Below are positions 24,582 through 37,026 of a stretch of DNA of 55,681 nt, piece by piece. Within the stretch, counting starts at the first letter, position 1. Every line of letters starts with the position of its first letter. The DNA is from Bacteroidales bacterium (lineage in GTDB: Bacteria > Bacteroidota > Bacteroidia > Bacteroidales > UBA3824), in NCBI GenBank assembly GCA_017541145.1, contig JAFXZT010000066.1, positions 1 to 55,681 on the forward strand, written 5' to 3'. The notes beneath the pieces are model-generated. The model saw nothing but the letters and a program-made list of their open reading frames with translations. It was not told the origin of the DNA and searched no databases. The translations under genes and the position numbers were made by a program.

Positions 24582-25459
24582 AAAAAATTTATCTTTTAAT
24601 TTTTTCGTTGACATCAATATTTGCATCTTGCACTGACGACACAGATTTTTCAACGCAAGAAGCTGATTGTGAAGTAATTGAAATTCAAAATAACAATAAA
24701 ATAGTCACACTTGAAAAAGACACAGCTTGGTATTTGAGCGAAAACGGCGAAAAACAATTTTATTGTGACAAATTCAAGATTTATGCGTTCTTCAATGTGT
24801 TGAGAGACATCACTTTACAAGGATTAAGCAAAGCCGACAAAAATTCGGACTTCAAATATATAATAACTGTAAAAACCAAAAGCGGAAGAACAACCAAAAC
24901 CATTAAATTTGAGCCGATTAGCAACACACCTCAGATGATTGCAAGTTGCAACGGCGGCAAATGCTATGTAGTTGCAATTCCGGGGTTAAAAGAAAGTCCA
25001 ACAGCAAGTATGTCAGCAGAAAAAGACTATTGGAAAAATCTTTCACTTTTGGAAATTTTACCGGAAAATATTTCTGCATTGAAAATTATAAATTATATAG
25101 ATTCTACAGAAAGTTTCGCCATTCATACGCAAGGTAACAATTTTGAAGTAAAAAATTGTAAAAACGAGATAATTGAAATTGAACAAACAAATATTCGTCA
25201 ATATTTAGGCTCAATTTCAGGAACTTACAGAGCCAAAGAATATTTACAAAAATTGGATTTGCCGGAAAAATCAAAAATTTACGATTTTGAAATCACGTCA
25301 AAATTGGGAATCACAACAAAAATAAGTTTCTACAAAAAACTTGATTCAAACGGAAAACCGGATTTCAATTTGATGTATTTCTCTGACGAAAAAGCGTTTG
25401 GAACTGCAAAATATTTTGATTTTGAAAAAATTCTTATTGACTTGAAAAGACTGAAATAA
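24578..25459 (+). CDS. Lipoprotein coupled to gldG, possibly DUF4340-like
   Basis: A 293-residue lipoprotein with the signal MKKIYLLIFSLTSIFASC, so Cys18 is the lipidation site. The start codon overlaps the gldG stop. The mature chain has the TAWYLSENGEKQFYCDKFKIYAFFNVL segment typical of proteins that follow GldG-like genes (DUF4340), which are thought to be accessory domains of the same transporter. I assign that family by position and general pattern, not by a diagnostic motif. Confidence 0.6.
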   Translation: MKKIYLLIFSLTSIFASCTDDTDFSTQEADCEVIEIQNNNKIVTLEKDTAWYLSENGEKQFYCDKFKIYAFFNVLRDITLQGLSKADKNSDFKYIITVKTKSGRTTKTIKFEPISNTPQMIASCNGGKCYVVAIPGLKESPTASMSAEKDYWKNLSLLEILPENISALKIINYIDSTESFAIHTQGNNFEVKNCKNEIIEIEQTNIRQYLGSISGTYRAKEYLQKLDLPEKSKIYDFEITSKLGITTKISFYKKLDSNGKPDFNLMYFSDEKAFGTAKYFDFEKILIDLKRLK

Positions 25460-25496
25460 TTTTGTATTTTGGCAACATAATTTCAAAATAGGAAAA

Positions 25497-26098
25497 ATGA
25501 AGTCAACAATAAATTTACGATATTTTTTTTGATTCTACTGGTAACTACAAGATGTCAAAATCCAAACAAACAATCAGTACAATATTCTGACATCATAGCT
25601 GTAACACAAAGAGTATCAAAACTTTATACTGCGGAAGTAATAGTAAGCAAAGAAGTTTTCATGTCGTCGGAATTAGTTGCGAAAATAATTGGTAATCAAT
25701 ACAACATCGGAGAAAAATCAATACTTTTGCCTTACAAAATAAAAGTAAAAGCATATATTGATTTTAATAAAGTTGGAAAAGATAATTTTCAAGTATACAC
25801 AAATCAAATAGAAGTTAACCTTCCGAGCCCGGAAATTGAAATTACAAGTATAGAATTGGATTTCGACAACATCAAACGAAATGTATCTTGGTACAGAAAA
25901 GACTTTTCGTCCAAAGAGATCGACAGCCTCTCAAAATATGCGTTGAAAGGTTTGCAATGGTCTGATAATGAAACATTTTCGTTGATGCAAGAAGCTGAAA
26001 TTAATGCAAAAAGAACAATCACAAAAATTCTGACCGACAAAGGTTGGAACGAAGATAATATTGAAATTATTTTTGACAAAAATTACATACTAAACTAA
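25497..26098 (+). CDS. DUF4230-type lipoprotein with a 1-nt frameshift in its signal peptide
   Basis: From ATG 25497 the frame reads MKSTINLRYFF and stops at TGA in a T8 run (25523-25530). One extra T would continue as LILLVTTRCQNPNKQ, a perfect lipoprotein signal with lipobox TTRC, and join the long frame to 26098. Without the shift only a weak TTG start (25529) remains. The body fits DUF4230: IGEKSILLPYKIKVKAYIDF, a beta-rich middle and a helical tail (AEINAKRTITKIL). The next gene, 2 nt later, is a second DUF4230 protein. Phase variation, a recent mutation or a sequencing error could each explain the break. Confidence 0.75.
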
Positions 26099-26100
26099 CT

Positions 26101-26718
26101 ATGGAAAACTCAGAACAGCAAAACACAGTTCCAGCCCCACAATTCAGACCGCCCGGATGCGGAGTTTTACTGCTTTTAATTGTGGTAGTTTTGTTAACAA
26201 TCTCGTATTTTAAATGCGAAGCGCCGGTAAAAATTGAAAATCAAGAAATTGTAGATGTAAGTCCAACCGTGATTAAACAGTTACAAATTCGTAAAGAATG
26301 GTGTTTCAGAGAAATTGCAATGGAGGAAACTTCTGAAATTAAAGGAATTACGGGAAGCCTTCTGAAAAGATATTACGGTGTGATGCGTCTTGGTGTAAAA
26401 TTGGATTCGATAAACGAAAATTACGTACAATTCTATAAAAACGAACAAGTTTTAACGATTCAACTTCCTAAAATTGAGGTACTTGACGATAATTTTATCG
26501 ATGAAACAAAAACCGAAACTTTAGTTGAAAATGCTTGGACAAAATTTAATAACGAGGAATTGAAACGATGTTTCAACCAAGCAAAACGTAAAATGATTGA
26601 AAATAATTTTACAACAAAAAATATAGAACTTGCTGAAGATCAAGGTAAAACAGAAATTAAAAGACTTGTAAAATCATCAGGATATTCAGGAAAAATTGAA
26701 GTAGAATTTATAAAATAG
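26101..26718 (+). CDS. DUF4230 membrane-anchored protein
   Basis: A 205-residue protein with a short Pro-rich N-terminus, one membrane helix (about 20-38, GVLLLLIVVVLLTISYF), then the DUF4230 domain: TSEIKGITGSLLKRYYGVMRLGVKL, QVLTIQLPKIEVLDD and helical C-terminus LKRCFNQAKRKMIENNF. The body should face the periplasm. It lies 2 nt after the other DUF4230 gene, so the two are probably made together. Function is unknown. Confidence 0.8.
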   Translation: MENSEQQNTVPAPQFRPPGCGVLLLLIVVVLLTISYFKCEAPVKIENQEIVDVSPTVIKQLQIRKEWCFREIAMEETSEIKGITGSLLKRYYGVMRLGVKLDSINENYVQFYKNEQVLTIQLPKIEVLDDNFIDETKTETLVENAWTKFNNEELKRCFNQAKRKMIENNFTTKNIELAEDQGKTEIKRLVKSSGYSGKIEVEFIK

Positions 26719-26732
26719 AAAAGTTGCATTGT

Positions 26733-26740
26733 TATCTTTG
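26733..26740 (+). promoter_or_regulatory. -7 box of MFS gene
   Basis: TATCTTTG, 17 nt before ATG 26758, with a TTG further upstream. Confidence 0.55.
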
Positions 26741-26757
26741 TCACAAAAAATAAAGTC

Positions 26758-31070
<4,313 letters not shown>

Positions 31071-31083
31071 TTTTTTTTTGACT

Positions 31084-31114
31084 GAGCCGTGAATTATCAC
31101 GGCTCATTTTTTTT
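31084..31114 (+). terminator. Terminator after lacZ, overlapping the stop of the opposing gene
   Basis: A perfect 9-bp stem GAGCCGTGA / TCACGGCTC with a 4-nt loop and T8. Its right part covers the stop codon (31104-31106) of the convergent minus-strand gene. Confidence 0.9.
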
Positions 31115-31640
31115 CAATAACTTCAAAATAATCAGGATATTTTTCTGAAAGTTTTATAATTACCGTATCACCGTCTTCGTATTGGTCGTAAACTCTTTTT
31201 TGGAGAATTTCTCTTTCTAAAAAAACATTTTTTCCGGTTTCATCGGTGAATTTCACATTGAAAAAATAGTGTATACGATGTTTTCCAAATTCTGTTTTTT
31301 GGTTAAAATACTTGTAAAGAATTGCAGTTTGTAAATGTGATTCATTATCAAACTTTTCTGCAAATTTGTCACTACCAAGAAAACAAGAAACGTAAAAAAT
31401 TATAACTAAGAAAATACCAATAACCCATTTATTAAATTTTCTATTAGCTGAAAAAAATTCCGGACAAAAAACTGCAAAATAAACAGCACAAACAAATAAA
31501 TTTGACATACATGCTATTCCGAAATTCCGACCCGTCCAATCACCGTTTGCCGACATCAAAAAGTAATTAATTACAGCCAACACAAAGCCCAATAAAAGAG
31601 GATAAATCCAATATTTTAAAAATGATTTTTTCTTATCCAT
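31104..31640 (-). CDS. Small membrane protein of unknown function
   Basis: A 178-residue protein with three predicted helices (about 12-30, 44-60 and 72-88), followed by a soluble beta-rich region that looks like a small barrel (KHRIHYFFNVKFTDETGKN, YEDGDTVIIKLSEKYPDYFEV). That tail could be an OB-like or NfeD-like module, but I cannot name a family. The gene lies downstream of moxR in the same direction as the moxR operon, beyond a terminator, so it is probably separate. Confidence 0.65.
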   Translation of the reverse strand: MDKKKSFLKYWIYPLLLGFVLAVINYFLMSANGDWTGRNFGIACMSNLFVCAVYFAVFCPEFFSANRKFNKWVIGIFLVIIFYVSCFLGSDKFAEKFDNESHLQTAILYKYFNQKTEFGKHRIHYFFNVKFTDETGKNVFLEREILQKRVYDQYEDGDTVIIKLSEKYPDYFEVIEKK

Positions 31641-31673
31641 ACAATTTAAAAGTGTTTAATTGTAAAAAATGTT

Positions 31674-31714
31674 AAAAAATTAAAGGCACTGCAATTTCAA
31701 TTACAATGCCTTTA
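31674..31714 (-). terminator. Terminator after moxR
   Basis: Minus-strand stem AAAGGCATTGTAATT / AATTGCAGTGCCTTT with two mismatches, then a T-rich tract. It ends the foldase-moxR operon. Confidence 0.75.
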
Positions 31715-31739
31715 GTTTTATAAATACAAAATACTTATT

Positions 31740-32705
31740 TTAAAGCATTTTTGAAATAAGCATATCTTCAGTAAGACCTTCGGCCTCAGCTTGATAATTT
31801 CTGACAATACGATGACGCAAAACCGGCAACGCAACAGCTTTAACATCCTCAATATCAGGAGAATACTTACCGTGAAGAAGTGCATAAGTTTTAGCACCGA
31901 TTACAAGATATTGTGACGCACGAGGACCGGCACCCCAGTTGAGATATTTGTTTGCCAACGGATCGGCATTTGCTGTATTCGGACGTGTTTTTGCAACAAG
32001 AGTAACAGCATATTTTACAACATTGTCAGCAACAGGAGCACGTTTGATAAGCTCACGAAAATAGATAATTTCTTCAGCAGAAATTACTTTTTGAGTTTCA
32101 ACAACAATATCTTTTGTAGTATTCTTAACAATTGTAATCTCGTCTTCCAACTGCGGATAATCAAGAATTACATTAAACATAAAACGGTCTAACTGAGCTT
32201 CCGGCAAAGGATACGTACCTTCCTGTTCTACAGGGTTTTGAGTAGCCAAAACAAAAAACGGTTCATCCAATTTGTAATTATTACCGGAAACCGTAACAGT
32301 GTGCTCCTGCATCGCCTCAAGCAAAGCGGATTGAGTCTTCGGAGGAGTACGGTTGATTTCGTCGGCAAGAATGATATTCGCGAAAACCGGACCTTTTACA
32401 AACTTGAATTGCTTGTTTTCGTCCAAAATCTCAGAACCGGTGATATCGCTCGGCATAAGGTCAGGAGTAAACTGAATACGCTTGTATTTGAGGTCAAGTG
32501 CCTTAGCTATTGTATTGACAAGCAATGTTTTAGCCAGTCCCGGAACACCAACCAAAAGGCAATGTCCGCCGGCAAACATCACGGTAAGAACTTGTTCGAT
32601 AATTTCTTTTTGACCGAAAACTACTTTACCGATTTCGCTAATCATTTTATCGTGCTTGATTTTCAAATCGTCAGCAGCTTCTACGTCGTTATTGTATTGT
32701 TTCAT
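31740..32705 (-). CDS. moxR: MoxR-family AAA+ ATPase
   Basis: A 321-residue AAA+ ATPase with chaperone-like roles. Walker A is GVPGLAKT (53-60), Walker B is LADEIN with Asp115 and Glu116, sensor 1 is ATQNP, followed by PLPEAQLDRFMFNV and the lid region with GAGPRASQYLV. MoxR proteins usually act with DUF58 and VWA partners; none is in the window. The gene starts 7 nt after the stop of the SurA-like gene, as the last member of a minus-strand operon of periplasmic foldases. Confidence 0.93.
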   Translation of the reverse strand: MKQYNNDVEAADDLKIKHDKMISEIGKVVFGQKEIIEQVLTVMFAGGHCLLVGVPGLAKTLLVNTIAKALDLKYKRIQFTPDLMPSDITGSEILDENKQFKFVKGPVFANIILADEINRTPPKTQSALLEAMQEHTVTVSGNNYKLDEPFFVLATQNPVEQEGTYPLPEAQLDRFMFNVILDYPQLEDEITIVKNTTKDIVVETQKVISAEEIIYFRELIKRAPVADNVVKYAVTLVAKTRPNTANADPLANKYLNWGAGPRASQYLVIGAKTYALLHGKYSPDIEDVKAVALPVLRHRIVRNYQAEAEGLTEDMLISKML

Positions 32706-32712
32706 AGTATGA

Positions 32713-34119
32713 TTATTTTTTTATTTCAGTGTGCAACCAACCATCGTATTCAAAAGGACAAGTTTTGTATGATTTGTCAATTTTGATATAAGTTGATTTA
32801 GATTTTTCTGCAATCCATTTGTCGTATGCTTTTTTATATTTTTCGTTCAAAGCCATATCCTGAATGTCCTGATAATCAGTTTCAATTGTAGCCTGATGCG
32901 GCAAAACTTTGGATTTTACATAAAGGATTTTGTAAACAGTATTTCCCTTATCATCATAAGTTTCAAAAGGTTTTGAAAACTGACCGGCTTCAAGATTTTT
33001 GATTGCGTAATAATTTACCGGATATATCTCATCCACAGTAAATTTTGCATTGCCGGAATACGGATTTACAACCAAACCGCCATTTTTAGAAGTTTTGGAA
33101 TCTTCGGAAAACAATTTGGCAGCATCATCAAAAGTATACTTTTTGTCAACAAGACCGTTGTAAATTGTATCAATCTTTTGTTTCGCTTTTGTTTTGGCTT
33201 CAAAAGTGAATTTCGGTTTCATCAAAATATGTCGAACATTGATGCGTTCTCCCTTTCTATCAATAAGTTGAATGATATGATAACCGAAATCAGACTTAAC
33301 AACATCGGAAATTGAATCTTTTTTCAGCGCAAAAGCCGCAGTTGCAAATTCCGGAACAAGTTCACTACGCGACATCATTCCAAGCTCGCCGCCTTTGGGT
33401 GAAGAACCCGGATCTTCAGAATACAAAATCGCTTTTGTCTCGAAAAGTGCGCCTTCGTTTAGTACTTCGTTTTTAATTTTCAACAAACGTTGTTTTACTT
33501 CGTCAATATCTTTTTTTGAAATTTCAGGATAAATTACAATTTGCTGCATCTCAAGAGTCAAGTCAATAAGCGGCAAAGAATCTTTTGGTAACTTTTTGTA
33601 AAAATTGTTAACCTCAGAAGGCGAAACTTTTATATCGCTTGTAATTTGATTGCGTTCACGTTGAGAAAGTAATTGATCTTCAGTAACATCACGCAAATCT
33701 TCCTTGATTTCAGCCAAAGGCTTATTGAAATATTCTTCCACCTTTTCAAGTCCGCCCAACTGGTCGATAAAACCTTGCAAACGGTTTTGAATTTCGGCAT
33801 CCACTTCCTTTTCAGAAACCTCCAAAGAGTCGATTTGTGCCTGAGTGACAAGGAGTTTCTGATAAAGCATATCTTCGTAAATCTTACATTTTCCGGCAGA
33901 TTGATTTCTGACTTTTGCCTGAAGATACTGAGCTTCGATTGCAGATTCAAGAATAATTTTATTGCCAACTATACCAACCACTTTGTCAACCACAACGGTA
34001 TCAGTTTTTGGAGCGGCATATATGTTTTCACGGTTTACAATTTCCTGACCAACAGCGTATTGACCAGCAAATATCAACGGAAATAATAATCCAATTGAAG
34101 CCTTTTTAGATCTATTCAT
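32713..34119 (-). CDS. SurA-like periplasmic peptidyl-prolyl isomerase
   Basis: From ATG 34119 the protein has 468 residues and a signal peptide (LLFPLIFAGQYAVGQ); another ATG at 34128 adds three residues. A SurA-type N-terminal chaperone domain (VDKVVGIVGNKIILES through the helix bundle) is followed by two parvulin domains. The first has YSEDPGSSPKGGELGMMSRS and FGYHIIQLIDRKG; the second has INVRHILMKP and SEDSKTSKNGGLV. It assists folding of outer-membrane proteins. The start overlaps the stop of the preceding foldase gene by 8 nt. Confidence 0.9.
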   Translation of the reverse strand: MNRSKKASIGLLFPLIFAGQYAVGQEIVNRENIYAAPKTDTVVVDKVVGIVGNKIILESAIEAQYLQAKVRNQSAGKCKIYEDMLYQKLLVTQAQIDSLEVSEKEVDAEIQNRLQGFIDQLGGLEKVEEYFNKPLAEIKEDLRDVTEDQLLSQRERNQITSDIKVSPSEVNNFYKKLPKDSLPLIDLTLEMQQIVIYPEISKKDIDEVKQRLLKIKNEVLNEGALFETKAILYSEDPGSSPKGGELGMMSRSELVPEFATAAFALKKDSISDVVKSDFGYHIIQLIDRKGERINVRHILMKPKFTFEAKTKAKQKIDTIYNGLVDKKYTFDDAAKLFSEDSKTSKNGGLVVNPYSGNAKFTVDEIYPVNYYAIKNLEAGQFSKPFETYDDKGNTVYKILYVKSKVLPHQATIETDYQDIQDMALNEKYKKAYDKWIAEKSKSTYIKIDKSYKTCPFEYDGWLHTEIKK

Positions 34120-35002
34120 TTTTGTCATCTTGTTGTTTTGAACTGAAATATTCAAGATTGCCGCTGTTAACAGCATTGTCGTAAATATTTTGTTCCAATT
34201 CTGTTATTAATTTAGTAGTACGTTTGTTAGTTAAAGTTCTGGAAATAGTATATTTTGCCATCTCAAAAGGCATAACACCGCCCGTCGGAATAGAATTTCT
34301 AATTTTCAGCAAGTAAACAAACTCTGAATCAGAAAGTTTAATTACGCCGTGAGATTTTACCATATCATTTTTTTCGCTGATTTGTTCCGGCAAATTACGA
34401 GCTGCCTCAGCCAAAGTTATCCAACGGGATTCAAAATTATCAAATCTTGTAGCTTTCAACTTACAAAATTCCAACAATTCCAAAGAGTCAGACTCGTTAT
34501 GAAAATCAAGAAGTTTACGAATTGTTCTCACATAATCGTCATTATTTAGCGAAACCTGTACAAAAATTGCTTGAACAATTGTATTATTCAATTTGAAATC
34601 GTCAGGGTGAGAATTATAATATTCCAACGCTTGCTCTTCGGTAACAACTGTATCGAGATTTTGAGCGATAAATTCGTCTTTATACTTGTAAGTCAACAAG
34701 TTGTTACGATATTCTTCCAATCTTTTTTCAACATCTTTTTGTTCCGGACTAAGATAAAGTTCAGCTTTTTTAATCATAAGTTGCTGACGAGCCCAAACAT
34801 TGATGTAACTGCTTACGATTTTTGCACTGTCAGCTTTGGAAGCTCCTTTTGGAACCAAATCACCCAAATCTTCGTAATAAAGATAACTATCGTAAACCCG
34901 CACCAAAGGTGTTTTGTTATTTAAATTGTCAGTGGCTGAGCATGACATCAACAAAGATGATGCTGCAACCGCACTAAAAAATATGTGTTTTAAAGTTTTC
35001 AT
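34112..35002 (-). CDS. Foldase-like lipoprotein with SurA-type N-terminal domain
   Basis: A 296-residue lipoprotein with the signal MKTLKHIFFSAVAASSLLMSC. The helical body (YINVWARQQLMIKKAELYL, KRLEEYRNNLLTYKY, VVTEEQALEYYNSHPDDFK) matches the chaperone part of PpiC/SurA proteins, but I see no clear parvulin active-site region with the GGDLGW-type motif, so isomerase activity is doubtful. It lies between two parvulin genes in one operon, with 5-nt and 8-nt-overlap junctions. Confidence 0.78.
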   Translation of the reverse strand: MKTLKHIFFSAVAASSLLMSCSATDNLNNKTPLVRVYDSYLYYEDLGDLVPKGASKADSAKIVSSYINVWARQQLMIKKAELYLSPEQKDVEKRLEEYRNNLLTYKYKDEFIAQNLDTVVTEEQALEYYNSHPDDFKLNNTIVQAIFVQVSLNNDDYVRTIRKLLDFHNESDSLELLEFCKLKATRFDNFESRWITLAEAARNLPEQISEKNDMVKSHGVIKLSDSEFVYLLKIRNSIPTGGVMPFEMAKYTISRTLTNKRTTKLITELEQNIYDNAVNSGNLEYFSSKQQDDKNE

Positions 35003-35007
35003 TCTGA

Positions 35008-36933
35008 TTAAAATAAATTTTTGATAATAGTTTCAGCTTCAGGTAAAATAACTAAATTATACTTTGTTCTAAGTTTTGATTTATAATTTTGTTTCATTAT
35101 CTTCAAATATAACGGCGCAACCAATGGGAAAATATCTTCCTTTGAAAATTCTTCGGGATATTTTACAACATCAACAATAGCGTAAATATTCTTGTCAGGA
35201 AAATCAATTACACGATTGTTTGAAATTTTGTACTCTCCTGAATCAAAGCCTTTTATAATTTTATCTGCTAAATCATAATCACCAATATAAAAAGTATCGG
35301 CTTTCATGGTTTTCAAAATTTGCGTATCAAAATTATAGTTTTTGTCCTCCAGCAAAGCGCTGACAAATTTAGTAGCTTTTTTGCGATTCTTGTCTGTTAA
35401 ATAATCATAAAAACGGATGTACAACACGTGATTGCTTTTCAAAGTCATCGATGATTCTTTGTAGAAATTATAAACTTTGTTGACATCGGATGCATTCTTC
35501 TGAAACTTCTGAAATTTTTCGTTCAAATTATACAATTCTACTTGCTTGAAATGCTCCATTTGTGATTTGTAAACTTTGTCATTATTGAGTGACGAAGCTA
35601 TAATTTCTGTTAACAACGAAGAAACTAAATCATTGTATTTTTCTGAAAGATAGTTCTTTATAGAGTTGTACGGAACAGGAGTCTGTGTATTGTAAACATA
35701 GTTAACAAAATCAGACAATGTGTATTCTTTGCCTGCCAATGAGAAAAGTTTTGAAGTATAATGACCGAGATATCCGGGCTGCCATTCTGCACGGTAAATA
35801 GCTGAATCCGGAAACAATTTGTAAAGCGGGCGCAGGTCCGAAAATTTTTGATATCCGGACGCCTCTTTTACTGAATCCATAAAATTGTTGAAACAATATT
35901 TGAAACGGTCAGTTCCGTAAAATTTGTTTTTAACATCTTGTTTGTAATTGTCGTCAAAAACCTGTAATTCAGTATTTTCTACTTTCAGGATACAGAAAAA
36001 ATAATTGGTTTCGATTACGATGGAATGTTTGTAAGTGCCTTCGCAAGTTGACAATTTTGTAGAAAATGTTTTATAAGCATCTTTCAACGGCATTGTTTGA
36101 CTAACAAACGGATACTCAGAATATTTCTGTTGTAGTGCAGAAAAATTAGCACCGTTGTTCAACTGTTTGAAAATATCGTTGAAAAGATTGCGGATAGAAT
36201 CGTTGTACTGCCAAAATCTGTTTTTAGATTTCAGAATTGCACTTACTGTAACATCCGAAACTGCCTGACGACGACCCTCCACTTTTATAATATAGTAAAA
36301 GTCACCACTACGAATTGGCATCGAAATTTCTGACGATGAATAATTGTTAATGATGTAATTTTCAGCTTCGTAGCCTACACCAAAATCGATAGGAGCCACC
36401 CAGCCGAAATGTCCGCCGTTGAAATTTGCTGAAGGTTCGTCAGAGATTTGACGGGCAGCTCTTGCAAAAGCCTGACCGTTGAGAATACGAGATCTCGCCG
36501 CAGAAATTTTTTTGTAAGCAGGAAGAGTGTCTGCTTTGGAATTATCAGAAATATTTACACGAATATAACTAAGTTTGTACTGATACTTAGATCTTTCCAA
36601 AGCTTCCTGATAAAATTTTACAGCTTCTTTTGATTTAACAACGTGATCAATAATAAGATAATTGTTGTAATAATTCAAAGCATTTTTGTAAGCACTAACA
36701 GAATCCAGATGTCTGTTTTGAGCATCGTAAGCTTCTAATCTAAAATCAATAAAATCATTAAACAAGTCCCAAATGCCGGCAGTATCGGCGTTTGTCATAA
36801 CATTTTGACATCCGGCTTTGAATTCGTCAGCGTATACTTTTTTACCATCAATAGTAAAAACCGCCTGCGCCTGTTGTGCGCGGGAATTCAAGCACATAGC
36901 CAAAAATACAAATAGGAAAATCAGTTTGTACAT
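35008..36933 (-). CDS. Parvulin-type periplasmic peptidyl-prolyl isomerase
   Basis: A 641-residue exported protein with a signal peptide ending SRAQ near residue 20. An N-terminal chaperone-like segment leads to one clear parvulin domain (about 118-215) with YKLSYIRVNIS, ISDEPSANFNGGHFGWV and SGDFYYIIKVEGR. A second, weaker copy may lie at 270-345. The remaining 300 residues are largely helical and unlike SurA. First gene of the operon that ends with moxR, divergent from recQ with 93 nt between the start codons. Confidence 0.85.
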   Translation of the reverse strand: MYKLIFLFVFLAMCLNSRAQQAQAVFTIDGKKVYADEFKAGCQNVMTNADTAGIWDLFNDFIDFRLEAYDAQNRHLDSVSAYKNALNYYNNYLIIDHVVKSKEAVKFYQEALERSKYQYKLSYIRVNISDNSKADTLPAYKKISAARSRILNGQAFARAARQISDEPSANFNGGHFGWVAPIDFGVGYEAENYIINNYSSSEISMPIRSGDFYYIIKVEGRRQAVSDVTVSAILKSKNRFWQYNDSIRNLFNDIFKQLNNGANFSALQQKYSEYPFVSQTMPLKDAYKTFSTKLSTCEGTYKHSIVIETNYFFCILKVENTELQVFDDNYKQDVKNKFYGTDRFKYCFNNFMDSVKEASGYQKFSDLRPLYKLFPDSAIYRAEWQPGYLGHYTSKLFSLAGKEYTLSDFVNYVYNTQTPVPYNSIKNYLSEKYNDLVSSLLTEIIASSLNNDKVYKSQMEHFKQVELYNLNEKFQKFQKNASDVNKVYNFYKESSMTLKSNHVLYIRFYDYLTDKNRKKATKFVSALLEDKNYNFDTQILKTMKADTFYIGDYDLADKIIKGFDSGEYKISNNRVIDFPDKNIYAIVDVVKYPEEFSKEDIFPLVAPLYLKIMKQNYKSKLRTKYNLVILPEAETIIKNLF

Positions 36934-36970
36934 CTCAAAAAATTTTTCGGCAAAATTATTAAAAAAATAT

Positions 36971-37018
36971 TATCTTTGCAAAAGTTAAAATCAGACTACC
37001 AAATTTTAGTTACCTTTG
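36971..37018 (+). promoter_or_regulatory. Two -7 boxes before recQ
   Basis: TATCTTTG at 36971-36978 has a normal distance to ATG 37027. TACCTTTG at 37011-37018 is only 8 nt before the ATG and would give an almost leaderless mRNA. The second lacks an obvious -33 partner. Confidence 0.45.
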
Positions 37019-37026
37019 TACTCAAA

